A DNA stretch of 64,000 nt from Dyadobacter luticola (lineage in GTDB: Bacteria; Bacteroidota; Bacteroidia; Cytophagales; Spirosomataceae): the NCBI RefSeq assembly GCF_005860805.1, contig NZ_VCEJ01000008.1, positions 1-64,000 of the forward strand. The letters are read 5' to 3'. Made by a program: the position numbers and the translations under genes. The notes beneath the pieces were generated by a model. The model ran no database searches. It was not told the origin of the DNA and saw only the letters and a list, made by a program, of their open reading frames with translations. Every line of letters begins with the position of its first letter. The stretch's first letter is position 1. Below, one piece after another: positions 54,329 through 63,244 of this stretch.

Positions 54329-56143
54329 TTATGGCTTCCGCCGCTTCGCGGCGAGATCATGTGCAGTATCATAATATGACCGCAAATTGGTCCAGTCGAA
54401 GACGTCTGAAATGTTTTCGACGCGGTTGCGCTGCATGATGCGGTCGCGGCGCTGCATGCGGACGAATTTGAAAAGGATATCGGCAAGCTGGTCGGCGGCT
54501 TGGGAGAATGTTTGGGATTTTCGGTTGATGACGTAAATGCCGCGGTTTTCGTAATCACGCATGATTTGCATAATGTAATCTCCGAAACCTGATAAATCGC
54601 TGGTGACAGTCGGTACGCCACGCACGACGCATTCCAGCGGCGTGTAGCCCCAGGGTTCGTAGTAACTTGGGAAAACGCCCAGGTGGCATCCTCGTACAAA
54701 TTGCCCGTAATCCAACCCAAAAAGAGGGTTTGTTGAGGAAATAAAATCGGGGTGGTAAACGATTTTTACGCGGTCACGCTCATTATTGATGAGGTTGGCG
54801 CGCTTGCAAAAATCGGTAATACCGTCTTCTTCCTTCAAATCGTGGGTTACAAATGCGGGCGTTTTGTCCGTTTTCCAGCTCTGGATAGTACGGCGCAATC
54901 TGAGCCGCCAGTATTCATCCACAAAATTGTTCAGGTCCGGCATTTTATGATCGGTGCCCGAAGCCGCTGCCAAAAACAGCTTTTCCCCCACTTCCTTTTC
55001 AATCGCGCGGCAAGTTTCCTGCAACTCATTCAAAACTGCCCTGGACTGCAGCACATCCGGATTTACAGAATAATAAGGTTGTTTCGTGACGATAAACATG
55101 ACCACCGTCATATCCATATTGGCCTGCACCATTTTCCAGTTCAGCCGCGCAAGTGCCTCTAATGTAAGGTCGTAGCCTTTATTACTGTACTCGTAGCGCC
55201 CCGAAGTGAAGAAGTAAAGTGTTTTGTCAAGATCAAAAGAATAGCTGGGAAAGAAGTGGCCCAGCACAAATTCGTGAATACGTTCCTTATGTTTTAAATG
55301 CAGGTTTTGGAATTCGTGAACTGCCTGAAAACGAACCACATTCAATCCGTTTGGTGTCACCAGGTCGGGCATGCGGCCGAGGAAAACTTCACATTCCCGG
55401 GCAGTGACATCACTTACCGTCGTCAAAACGTGGGCGCTCAGCGCGGCCTGCCTTTCTACCGAACATTGCGCCAGGATACCGTAATTTTTGGCTTCCTGCT
55501 CCCAGTCGAAAAATGGGAGCTTATTATAAAATCCTGAGACATTCTGTGCAAGATACCGGCCCAGCATAGTCGCGTGGGTGGTAAATGTCATCGCGACTTT
55601 TACATTGTCCCTTTTGAGCTCGGGAAGACCGCTGCTCGCCATCCACTCGTGGAATTGGGCGGAGATATCTTCTCGTTTGGCATTCTCCTCGGCATATTCT
55701 TTCAGGAATATCCGCACCATTTCTCCAAAGCAAAGTGTCTGATTTACAAGTGGCTCTACATTAATAGTCGGGATTCTGCTCTTTTCCCAAAGGTTAAATT
55801 TGATCGTATCCTGCTGATGGGCGATGCTGGCGAGGTCAAAGAGAATAACGCGGGGCTTGCCGGTTACGAGCCAGTAGCCATAGTAAACATTGTAGCCCAT
55901 ATCCCGCATTCTCTTCACGATCCTGCCGGCGGGAGAATCTTCAAGATCCGTGATCAATTCAAACTCAGACGACGCTTTTTTCTCGAAATAGGGGCCTAAT
56001 AAAAAGTAGTTTTCATCCCACTTTTCAACCATGGCAGGAACCTTGGTTCTGATGACAGTGTATATTCCTCCAACTTGATTACAAACCTCCCATGCAATTT
56101 CAAACAGGACGTTTTTCTTAGTGGTTTTAACAAAAGGTTCCAA
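54329..56143 (-). CDS. glycogen synthase, GT3 (animal/yeast) type
   Basis: 604 residues. The N-terminus FEIAWEVCNQVGGIYTVIRTK and the C-terminal YEPWGYTPLECVVRGVPTVTSDLSGFGDY segment (with the two Glu of the retaining GT-B donor site) match glycosyltransferase family 3, the glycogen synthase of animals and fungi, and not the GT5 enzyme of E. coli. GT3 enzymes elongate alpha-1,4-glucan from UDP-glucose. The occurrence in Bacteroidota is known. No other glycogen genes are adjacent. Confidence 0.93.
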   Translation of the reverse strand: MEPFVKTTKKNVLFEIAWEVCNQVGGIYTVIRTKVPAMVEKWDENYFLLGPYFEKKASSEFELITDLEDSPAGRIVKRMRDMGYNVYYGYWLVTGKPRVILFDLASIAHQQDTIKFNLWEKSRIPTINVEPLVNQTLCFGEMVRIFLKEYAEENAKREDISAQFHEWMASSGLPELKRDNVKVAMTFTTHATMLGRYLAQNVSGFYNKLPFFDWEQEAKNYGILAQCSVERQAALSAHVLTTVSDVTARECEVFLGRMPDLVTPNGLNVVRFQAVHEFQNLHLKHKERIHEFVLGHFFPSYSFDLDKTLYFFTSGRYEYSNKGYDLTLEALARLNWKMVQANMDMTVVMFIVTKQPYYSVNPDVLQSRAVLNELQETCRAIEKEVGEKLFLAAASGTDHKMPDLNNFVDEYWRLRLRRTIQSWKTDKTPAFVTHDLKEEDGITDFCKRANLINNERDRVKIVYHPDFISSTNPLFGLDYGQFVRGCHLGVFPSYYEPWGYTPLECVVRGVPTVTSDLSGFGDYIMQIMRDYENRGIYVINRKSQTFSQAADQLADILFKFVRMQRRDRIMQRNRVENISDVFDWTNLRSYYDTAHDLAAKRRKP

Positions 56144-56473
56144 AATGGGATGTATGTTTAAGCGTTACTGGCGGGATTTATTAAGATTGTTTATTTCTGA
56201 TAAATCACAAAAATCCTTGTAATTACACAATAAATATGCAGAAAAATAATTCACAATAACAATAGTCTTTCATCTGCTCCGGCCCGATCCGGGATGATAG
56301 AAAACTGCTTTTCTGGCTCAAAATATAATAAAGTCAAGATTTGTCCAGAATGTCGGCAGATCGTAAGTACCGCGGGATCAGACCTCGTTTACATGAATTT
56401 AAGTCGGTTCTCGGCTAACTTTGTTTCAAATTACGTTACTTTGATTGGATTAACATTTTGCATTGGTTAGATA
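56144..56473. other. 330-base intergenic region between glycogen synthase and GHL10 genes
   Basis: AT-rich divergent spacer. It contains a TAACTTTG promoter box toward the GHL10 gene and a small hairpin-like stretch near 56275-56300 (CCCG ATC CGGG). No ORF of interest, tRNA or known RNA family was seen. Confidence 0.5.
56416..56423 (+). promoter_or_regulatory. Bacteroidota -7 element, TAACTTTG
   Basis: TAnnTTTG match 50 bases upstream of the GTG start of the GHL10 gene. A -33 partner is not clear. Confidence 0.45.
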
Positions 56474-58042
56474 GTGAAAAAATTTAAAATAGTTGCGCTT
56501 TCCTTTATTATCGTTACGTTTTTACTGGAAAGTTGCATTGCTCAAACTGCCGAAACCGAAGTAATACTACCCCCAAAAAGAGAGTTTAGGGCTGTTTGGA
56601 TCGCAACTGTTGATAATATCGACTGGCCTAGCAGCAAAAATCTCATACCAGAAGAACAGCAGGAAGAGTTTTCAAATCTGCTCGATTTCCATAAAAGAGT
56701 CGGGATGAATGCCGTGTTCGTGCAAGTTCGCGCGGCAGGCGATGCATTTTATGCCAAAAGCCCGGAACCGTGGTCGGAGTGGCTTACCGGTAAGCAAGGC
56801 CGCCGCCCCGAGCCGATGTGGGACCCGCTCGACTTTATGATTGTCGAAGCGCACAAGCGCGGCCTCGAATTCCACGCCTGGCTCAACCTCAACCGGCTTG
56901 TTCACAAATCTTCTACCAGCGTATCTTCCGAAAATATAAGTCGCACCCATCCCGAATGGATCCTCAGCTACGACGGCTACAAGCTTTTTGATTTTGGTTT
57001 GCCCGAAGTCCGGCAGTTTATTACAGATATGACGGTTAATGTTGCCCGCAACTACGACGTAGACGGCATTCACTTTGACGATTATTTCTATCCTTACGCA
57101 TCTCCGGGCCAGGTAATCCAGGACGATGCAACATTTAAAAAATACCCCGACGGGTTTACCAATAAAGCAGACTGGCGCCGGCATAATGTGGATCTTTTGG
57201 TAAAACAAATCCATGATGGTCTGGCGGCAGTAAAACCGAGGCTTAAATTCGGCATCAGTCCTTTTGGTGTCTGGCGAAATAAAGACCGTGATGCCGAGGG
57301 ATCAAAAACGTACGGCGCGCTTGCTTCTTATGACGACCTTTTCGCGGACAGCCGGAAGTGGGTGAGAGAAGGCTGGGTCGATTACATTGCGCCGCAAGTG
57401 TATTTTTCCTCCGGGTTTTCAAGGGTACCTTATAAAAACTTGGTCGATTGGTGGACAGAAAATGCTTTTGACCGGCATTTATATATAGGAATGGGCGCCT
57501 ACCGGGTAGGCTATAAAGACAGGGACACACATTGGTCCAACCCAACGGAGATACCCAACCAAATCCGGTATTTCCGGCAAAATGAGACAGACGGGGCGAT
57601 ATTTTTCAGCTCACGCTCTTTGAAAGGAAACAGTTTGGGATTTGTTGATTCGCTTCGCAGAGACTTGTTCCGGTATCCGGCCCTGATTCCGACAATGCCC
57701 TGGAAAGACCACATTCCTCCGCTGGCACCTAAAAGTCTGAAAGCGACATTGTTGTCAAAAGGTTTGGAACTAAGCTGGGTACAGCCTGACGCCGCTGCGG
57801 ACGGGGATAATGCCTGGTACTACATTATTTACCGGTTTTCGGCTGATGAAAAAGCCACTGCGCACGATCCCCGCAGGATTCTGGGAATGTGTTATGAAGG
57901 CGAAAAATTTATCGATTCGAGTGCGGAAGCCGGCAAAAGATATGTTTACTACGTGACGGCCGTCGATAGGCTGCATAATGAAGGCAGGCCAATCGGGCCT
58001 TTGCGCCTGGAAGTCTTTGATCAGAAGTTAGTCAGATTTTAG
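56474..58042 (+). CDS. GHL10 (DUF187) glycoside hydrolase-like protein
   Basis: 522 residues. Signal sequence with a weak lipobox (LLESC). The main domain (about 35-380) opens [20 protein letters not shown] and has the [24 protein letters not shown] and [10 protein letters not shown] motifs of the GHL10/DUF187 family, a TIM-barrel hydrolase group (YngK-like). Asp/Glu at the DGIHFDDYF strand may be catalytic. A C-terminal fibronectin III-like domain follows (about 410-520). Start is a GTG. Likely acts on peptidoglycan or another envelope glycan. nuoD starts one base after its stop. Confidence 0.87.
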   Translation: MKKFKIVALSFIIVTFLLESCIAQTAETEVILPPKREFRAVWIATVDNIDWPSSKNLIPEEQQEEFSNLLDFHKRVGMNAVFVQVRAAGDAFYAKSPEPWSEWLTGKQGRRPEPMWDPLDFMIVEAHKRGLEFHAWLNLNRLVHKSSTSVSSENISRTHPEWILSYDGYKLFDFGLPEVRQFITDMTVNVARNYDVDGIHFDDYFYPYASPGQVIQDDATFKKYPDGFTNKADWRRHNVDLLVKQIHDGLAAVKPRLKFGISPFGVWRNKDRDAEGSKTYGALASYDDLFADSRKWVREGWVDYIAPQVYFSSGFSRVPYKNLVDWWTENAFDRHLYIGMGAYRVGYKDRDTHWSNPTEIPNQIRYFRQNETDGAIFFSSRSLKGNSLGFVDSLRRDLFRYPALIPTMPWKDHIPPLAPKSLKATLLSKGLELSWVQPDAAADGDNAWYYIIYRFSADEKATAHDPRRILGMCYEGEKFIDSSAEAGKRYVYYVTAVDRLHNEGRPIGPLRLEVFDQKLVRF

Positions 58043-58043
58043 G

Positions 58044-59261
58044 ATGAGCAATTCCATACAATACCAATATAAACCGGAATATTTAACCACTTCGGTACCT
58101 ACCAAATATAACTCCGAAAATCTTCGTACTGAGGAAATGGTGCTCAATATGGGCCCGCAACATCCTTCTACTCACGGAGTTCTGCGATTGGAGGTTGTTA
58201 CAGACGGGGAAGTAGTGGTGGATGTCGTCCCGCACTTAGGATACCTGCACAGATGTTTCGAAAAGCACGCCGAGTCGCTTCCTTTCAATCAGATCATTCC
58301 TTATGTAGATCGTATGGATTACGTCGCGGCGATGAATTCGGAGCATGCGTATGTGATGGGGGTTGAAAGGATGCTGGGTATTGAAAATGACATTCCAAAA
58401 AGAATCGAATATATCCGGGTAGTGGTCGCTGAGCTCAACCGGCTGGCCTCTCACTTTGTGGCGCTGGGCACTTATGCGATGGATATCGGCGCCTACACGC
58501 CATTTTTATGGATGATGCGTGATCGGGAGCAAATCCTGCGCTTGCTGGAATGGACTTGCGGCGCGAGAATGCTCTATAACTACATCTGGATCGGCGGATT
58601 GTTTTATGACCTGCCGGTTGGATTCGAAGAACGGTGCTTGGAATTTATTAATTATCTGAAACCGAAGCTGGTAGAGTTGCAACAGCTGGTGGTTGACAAT
58701 AAGATCTTCATCCAGCGTACGGCCAATGTTGGTGTACTTCCACTGCCGGTGGCGATCAACTATGGCTGCACAGGGCCAATGTTGCGCGGTTCGGGGTTAA
58801 TGTATGATTTGAGAAAAGTTGACGGGTATTCCGCCTATCCCGAGCTGGATTTTGAGGTTCCTGTGGGTGAGGGTAAAATGGGTACGGTGGGTGATTGCTG
58901 GGACCGGACCTGGGTGCGCGTGGTAGAATGCTGGGAATCTGTGAAGTTGATCGAGCAGAGCCTTGTCCAGCTGACAAGTAACTACAAAAGAACCCGTGAC
59001 TTTGACCCTCAGGCAATTGTGCCCAAAAAAATCCGCCCGAAAGCCATGGACTTTTATGTCCGGGGCGAAAGCCCAAAAGGAGAACTAGGCTTCTATTTCC
59101 GTACCGACGGCCGCTCCGACATTCCCGTAAGATGCAAAGCCCGCGCCTGTTCTTTTAACAATCTTTCCGTGATAGGTGAAATGTCGAAAGGGTCCTTGCT
59201 CGCTGATTTAGTGGCTATTATCGGGTCGATCGACGTGGTGATGGGCGAGGTAGACCGGTAG
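58044..59261 (+). CDS. nuoD: NADH-quinone oxidoreductase subunit D
   Basis: 405 residues, the 49-kDa-type quinone-site subunit of complex I. Conserved [17 protein letters not shown] near 34, [29 protein letters not shown] and the terminal MGEVDR are all present and intact. It is unusually placed: it starts one base after the GHL10 stop and is followed at once by a terminator, with no other nuo gene on either side. It may be one part of a scattered nuo set or a second copy. Confidence 0.96.
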   Translation: MSNSIQYQYKPEYLTTSVPTKYNSENLRTEEMVLNMGPQHPSTHGVLRLEVVTDGEVVVDVVPHLGYLHRCFEKHAESLPFNQIIPYVDRMDYVAAMNSEHAYVMGVERMLGIENDIPKRIEYIRVVVAELNRLASHFVALGTYAMDIGAYTPFLWMMRDREQILRLLEWTCGARMLYNYIWIGGLFYDLPVGFEERCLEFINYLKPKLVELQQLVVDNKIFIQRTANVGVLPLPVAINYGCTGPMLRGSGLMYDLRKVDGYSAYPELDFEVPVGEGKMGTVGDCWDRTWVRVVECWESVKLIEQSLVQLTSNYKRTRDFDPQAIVPKKIRPKAMDFYVRGESPKGELGFYFRTDGRSDIPVRCKARACSFNNLSVIGEMSKGSLLADLVAIIGSIDVVMGEVDR

Positions 59262-59272
59262 GAGACAAAAAA

Positions 59273-59294
59273 AGAGCTGCTTTTCAGCAGCTCT
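59273..59294. terminator. hairpin terminator after nuoD
   Basis: Stem AGAGCTGCT/AGCAGCTCT at 59273-59281 and 59286-59294 with a 4-base loop TTTC, 11 bases beyond the nuoD stop. The A-rich flank supplies a T tract for the convergent asd gene on the minus strand. Confidence 0.8.
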
Positions 59295-59310
59295 CTCAAT
59301 ACGCTTTATT

Positions 59311-60330
59311 TTAAAAAACTCTTACGCCCTCAGCGACACCAACCAAATCATGCTTCGCTAAAAACTCGGCAATCTGGATAGCATTGGTTGCAGCACCTTT
59401 TCTCAAATTATCTGCTACAATCCACAGGTTCAATGTTTTAGGCTGCGACTCATCGCGGCGGATGCGTCCTACAAATGTTTCGTCTTTTCCATGCGCGGTC
59501 AAAGGCATCGGGTAAAGCGCATTTTTAGGATCATCCTGCAAAACCACACCTTCCGACTCACTCAGGATCTGACGAACTTCGTCCAAATCGAATTCATTTT
59601 CGAATTCAATGTTAACCGCCTCTGAGTGACCACCAATCGTTGGGATACGAACAGTTGTAGCAGTTACTGCAATACTGTCATCACCCAAAATTTTCTTGGT
59701 TTCGTTCGTCATCTTCATCTCTTCCTTCGTGTAACCGTTATCAAGGAAAACATCGATATGCGGCAACACATTCAGGTCAATCTGGTGCGGATAAACTTTC
59801 CCTTTACTATGGTCACCAGCGCGCTCAGCGAAAAGTTGGTCAACCGCAGCTTTACCGGTACCAGTCACCGACTGATAAGTGGAAACCACCACACGTTTGA
59901 TCTTATATTTTTGGTGTAAAGGGTTCAAAACCACCACCATTTGAATAGTAGAGCAATTTGGGTTTGCGATGATTTTATCCTCTTTCGTTAATTCAACAGC
60001 ATTGATTTCAGGTACTACGAGTTTTTTCGTAGGATCCATTCTCCAAGCCGAGGAGTTATCAATCACCGTAATTCCAGCTTCTGCAAACTTCGGTGCAAGT
60101 GCAAGAGAAGTACCGCCGCCTGCTGAAAAAATAGCAATTTCAGGCTTGGCTGCAATCGCTTCCTCAAAGCCGATCACCTTTATCTGTTTACCCTTGAATG
60201 TAACTTCCTTACCAACAGATCTTTCTGATGCGACGGCCAATAATTCCGTCACCGGGAAATTACGCTCTTCGAGCACTTTGAGGATTTCGCCGCCCACCAA
60301 ACCGGTAGCGCCTACTACTGCGATTTTCAT
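59311..60330 (-). CDS. asd: aspartate-semialdehyde dehydrogenase
   Basis: Converts aspartyl phosphate to aspartate semialdehyde in the lysine, threonine, methionine and diaminopimelate pathways. NADP loop GATGLVGGEI at 7-16, catalytic Cys126 in ANPNCST, and His235 in TIGGHSEAV. Length 339 from the ATG at 60330; an earlier frame to 60384 adds 18 unlikely residues. A -7 box TAAATTTG lies 63 bases upstream. Confidence 0.96.
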   Translation of the reverse strand: MKIAVVGATGLVGGEILKVLEERNFPVTELLAVASERSVGKEVTFKGKQIKVIGFEEAIAAKPEIAIFSAGGGTSLALAPKFAEAGITVIDNSSAWRMDPTKKLVVPEINAVELTKEDKIIANPNCSTIQMVVVLNPLHQKYKIKRVVVSTYQSVTGTGKAAVDQLFAERAGDHSKGKVYPHQIDLNVLPHIDVFLDNGYTKEEMKMTNETKKILGDDSIAVTATTVRIPTIGGHSEAVNIEFENEFDLDEVRQILSESEGVVLQDDPKNALYPMPLTAHGKDETFVGRIRRDESQPKTLNLWIVADNLRKGAATNAIQIAEFLAKHDLVGVAEGVRVF

Positions 60331-60392
60331 TCTTGCATTAGGATTAAAAATGAATAAAAAATTAACACCGTGCCGAGATGGCAAAAGTGCCG

Positions 60393-60400
60393 CAAATTTA
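60393..60400 (-). promoter_or_regulatory. -7 element for asd, TAAATTTG
   Basis: TAnnTTTG match on the minus strand, 62 bases before the asd ATG, just inside the downstream side of the cyclo-ligase stop region. No clear -33 TTG at the right spacing. Confidence 0.45.
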
Positions 60401-60409
60401 CAAGGAAAT

Positions 60410-60991
60410 TTAGAATCGATAAATATATTCCGGTGTAATACACATATTTAAGGCAACATCAAATTCTCTTAGGTCATCAATTTCATCAACAGGCTCGAAA
60501 AAAGAAAGACCGACTTTAAGCACATCGGAAGGACATTGTTCCAGAAAACGATCATAATAACCGCCGCCATAACCTACCCGAAATCCTTTTTTATCGAAAG
60601 CCAGCAGCGGGATAAACACGATTTCGATATCCTCAATGTGCACTCTTTCAGACGTTTCCGGATCTGGCTCAGGGATCTGCCAGGCATTTGGGTACAGTTT
60701 GGTTTGAGGGGTTATTCTGAAATGTTGCAAGTCTTTTGTCCCCGGCACAATATACGGCGCGACAACATCGGTATCGGGCAAATTTTCCCAGACCCAGTGA
60801 ATCATTTTCCAGGTATCTACTTCATTTTTAGCAGGATGGGGAAGGTAAAAGTGAATGACATTCGGTTCTGTTTTACGTAAAATACTTTTTACTACATTAA
60901 AAATCTCCTCATTCGCGACCTGGATGTCTTGTGCGTTCATTGTCAGCCGTTTCTCCAAAAACTGCTGCCTTAAAGGGGCTTTTGTTATCAT
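60410..60991 (-). CDS. 5-formyltetrahydrofolate cyclo-ligase
   Basis: 193 residues. Converts 5-formyl-THF to 5,10-methenyl-THF with ATP. The family signature GYGGGYYDRFL is near residue 133, and LRQQFLEKR starts the protein. Length is usual. It sits 79 bases ahead of asd on the same strand, and the promoter box before asd implies separate control. No gene-symbol assignment is attempted. Confidence 0.9.
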   Translation of the reverse strand: MITKAPLRQQFLEKRLTMNAQDIQVANEEIFNVVKSILRKTEPNVIHFYLPHPAKNEVDTWKMIHWVWENLPDTDVVAPYIVPGTKDLQHFRITPQTKLYPNAWQIPEPDPETSERVHIEDIEIVFIPLLAFDKKGFRVGYGGGYYDRFLEQCPSDVLKVGLSFFEPVDEIDDLREFDVALNMCITPEYIYRF

Positions 60992-61153
60992 TTCATTTTA
61001 TCGTTGAAAGGGCAATATCAGAAAATAAACGCAATGCAAGAGGTCTTCAACATTAAACCCAACTTATTACACCTATTTTTCAGCTTTTAGCCGATTGTTT
61101 GTACTTTCACGGTCTGATTTCAAAATCTTTAACTACTGTATAGAATTAGAAAT

Positions 61154-62365
61154 ATGAGCAAAATTAAAGTTGACAATCCCGTTGTAGAACTGGATGGCGA
61201 TGAAATGACCCGGATCATCTGGAAGTTTATCAAGGAAAAACTGATCCTGCCGTACCTGGACGTAGATATTAAATATTACGATTTGGGTGTGGAATACCGT
61301 GATGAGACAAATGACCAGGTGACCATTGATGCGGCGAATGCTATCAGGGAATACGGGGTTGGTATCAAATGTGCTACCATCACGCCTGACGAAGACCGCG
61401 TTAAAGAATTCAATCTGAAACAAATGTGGAAATCGCCAAACGGAACAATCCGTAACATCCTGGATGGTACCGTTTTCCGTGAGCCAATCGTAATGCAGAA
61501 TGTACCTCGCCTGGTTACAAACTGGACTGCCCCTATCATTGTAGGCCGTCACGCATTCGGCGATCAGTACCGCGCAACGGATTTTGTGGTACCTGGTAAA
61601 GGAAAGTTGACCATTAAATTTGAAGGTGAGGACGGACAAGTGATTGAGCACGAGGTATATCAATATAAAGGTGCCGGTGTGGCGATGGCTATGTACAACA
61701 TTGACGAGTCAATCCGTGGTTTTGCCCGCGCTTGTTTCAATGTGGCTTTGGATAAAGGATGGCCTTTGTATTTGTCAACAAAAAATACGATCCTGAAAAA
61801 ATACGACGGACGTTTCAAGGATATTTTCCAGGAGATTTACGATACCGAATACGCAGGAAAAGTGCATTATGAGCACCGTCTGATCGATGATATGGTAGCT
61901 TCTGCATTGAAATGGGAAGGTAACTTTGTTTGGGCTTGTAAAAACTATGATGGTGACGTTCAGTCAGATACAGTTGCACAAGGTTTCGGTTCGCTGGGTT
62001 TGATGACTTCTGTTCTGGTTACACCTGACGGCAAAACCATGGAAGCTGAGGCAGCGCACGGAACGGTAACCCGTCACTATCGTGAGCACCAAAAAGGTAA
62101 GCCAACTTCCACCAACCCAATCGCTTCGATCTTTGCCTGGACACGTGGTCTGGCATTCCGTGGTAAACTCGACGGCAACCAGCCCCTGATCGATTTCTCA
62201 AATGCTTTGGAAAAAGTATGTATTGAAACCGTAGAAAGCGGCAAAATGACCAAGGATTTGGCTATCGGTATCTACGGAAACGACGTGAAACACGGCGAAC
62301 ATTTCCTGTATACCGAAGAATTCCTGGAAGCAATCGACGAAAATTTGAAAGCTGCACTGGCATAA
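61154..62365 (+). CDS. icd: NADP-dependent isocitrate dehydrogenase, eukaryotic type
   Basis: 403 residues. Oxidises isocitrate to 2-oxoglutarate in the TCA cycle. The N-terminal [19 protein letters not shown] and the substrate loop [13 protein letters not shown] (Ser of the isocitrate site) match the dimeric eukaryotic (IDH1/2-like) class II enzyme and not E. coli Icd. [14 protein letters not shown] near residue 300 and the C-terminal GELDxN-like segment also fit. Transcribed alone, with a strong terminator. Confidence 0.96.
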   Translation: MSKIKVDNPVVELDGDEMTRIIWKFIKEKLILPYLDVDIKYYDLGVEYRDETNDQVTIDAANAIREYGVGIKCATITPDEDRVKEFNLKQMWKSPNGTIRNILDGTVFREPIVMQNVPRLVTNWTAPIIVGRHAFGDQYRATDFVVPGKGKLTIKFEGEDGQVIEHEVYQYKGAGVAMAMYNIDESIRGFARACFNVALDKGWPLYLSTKNTILKKYDGRFKDIFQEIYDTEYAGKVHYEHRLIDDMVASALKWEGNFVWACKNYDGDVQSDTVAQGFGSLGLMTSVLVTPDGKTMEAEAAHGTVTRHYREHQKGKPTSTNPIASIFAWTRGLAFRGKLDGNQPLIDFSNALEKVCIETVESGKMTKDLAIGIYGNDVKHGEHFLYTEEFLEAIDENLKAALA

Positions 62366-62385
62366 TTTGTCAGGCAGAATAAGCG

Positions 62386-62412
62386 AAGCCGCTAACCTTG
62401 GGTTGGCGGCTT
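62386..62412 (+). terminator. terminator of icd
   Basis: Arms AAGCCGCTAACC (62386-62397) and GGTTGGCGGCTT (62401-62412), with one G-T wobble and a 3-base loop, followed by a run of seven T on the plus strand. Confidence 0.92.
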
Positions 62413-62430
62413 TTTTTGTTTGACAACCAA

Positions 62431-62904
62431 TTAATGATTTGAAATAAAATCTTCCGGAGTCTGAATCAAGATTAGATTTTCAGCGGAGCATGCGGTTTCA
62501 AAGTCAGTAGCATCATGTGACGCCAGCATTTTGATGTTGTGCAACTTACAAGTGGCCAGGATCAGTGCATCGTTTGGCAACAGATTATAAGATTCCATCA
62601 TTCTCAGGTATACTGGAATAACTTCATTTCCATTTTCGAGAACTGTAAAAATGGAAAGAAATGACTGCGGTCTATCGGTAGTCAAAATCTCAGGAATTTG
62701 CTGATTTTCTTTAATTGTTCGCGGTGCTTTCTTGCCTTCAATAGCCAGAAGGTGAAATGTGTATTCACTTAGAACCACTGAATTGATCACCAGATCCAGG
62801 TTAGGATTATCGAGGAGGTGTAAAAGCAATTCTGTTCTGGAATGCTTCCTGAACTCTACAAGGATGGAGCTGTCAATAAAAACCTTGTGCTTTTCATTGG
62901 TCAT
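62431..62904 (-). CDS. PIN-domain ribonuclease, VapC-like toxin
   Basis: 157 residues from the ATG at 62904. PIN acidic residues are in place: Asp11 (VFIDSSIL), Glu47 (LSEYTF), Asp112 (NDALIL) and Asp131 (ASHD). Expected to cleave RNA (often tRNA or rRNA) when free of antitoxin. Its start overlaps the end of the antitoxin gene by 11 bases. An earlier start at 62928 would overlap it further and is less likely. Confidence 0.88.
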   Translation of the reverse strand: MTNEKHKVFIDSSILVEFRKHSRTELLLHLLDNPNLDLVINSVVLSEYTFHLLAIEGKKAPRTIKENQQIPEILTTDRPQSFLSIFTVLENGNEVIPVYLRMMESYNLLPNDALILATCKLHNIKMLASHDATDFETACSAENLILIQTPEDFISNH

Positions 62905-63112
62905 AGGCGTCAAAATTACCGGAATCAAAAGATGAATTTTTTGATTGACTGAGGTAATGTTGAGCTATTTTGAGACGTGAATGCGGCTTTTGGACTTTTG
63001 AATTTGCTAGCGGAATCACGATCACTTCCACCAGATCATCATTAAATGATTCTGGCAAAGAGATTTTGAGTTCCCTATCCTTCGGTCTTTCAATAAGCCT
63101 TAGTGCATTCAT
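62894..63112 (-). CDS. antitoxin of the PIN-toxin pair
   Basis: 72 residues. The N-terminal half (LRLIERPKDRELKISLPESF) is a short strand-rich region likely to dimerise and bind DNA. The C-terminal half (KPHSRLKIAQHYLSQSKN ...) is the part likely to neutralise the toxin. The type is common upstream of PIN toxins in Bacteroidota but I cannot name the family. Divergent from the aminotransferase gene across about 130 bases. Probably represses the shared promoter region. Confidence 0.75.
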   Translation of the reverse strand: MNALRLIERPKDRELKISLPESFNDDLVEVIVIPLANSKVQKPHSRLKIAQHYLSQSKNSSFDSGNFDAYDQ

Positions 63113-63178
63113 GATAAAAGTGTATAATCAAATGTAACAAAATTCGGATTATAATCCTTTCCAAGAGCTAAAATCCCG

Positions 63179-63186
63179 TACCTTTG
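63179..63186 (+). promoter_or_regulatory. -7 element, TACCTTTG
   Basis: TAnnTTTG match 58 bases upstream of the aminotransferase ATG, in the divergent gap from the toxin-antitoxin pair. Confidence 0.5.
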
Positions 63187-63244
63187 CGGGCAATTTGTTG
63201 ATACAGATTGAAGTACCTTCTTTCACTTAATTTTTAACGTTGCA

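Noticed and set aside
54205-54720. 171-codon minus-strand frame after glycogen synthase
   Set aside because: Out of frame with the glycogen synthase C-terminus on the same strand and running through its terminator; it has no domain.
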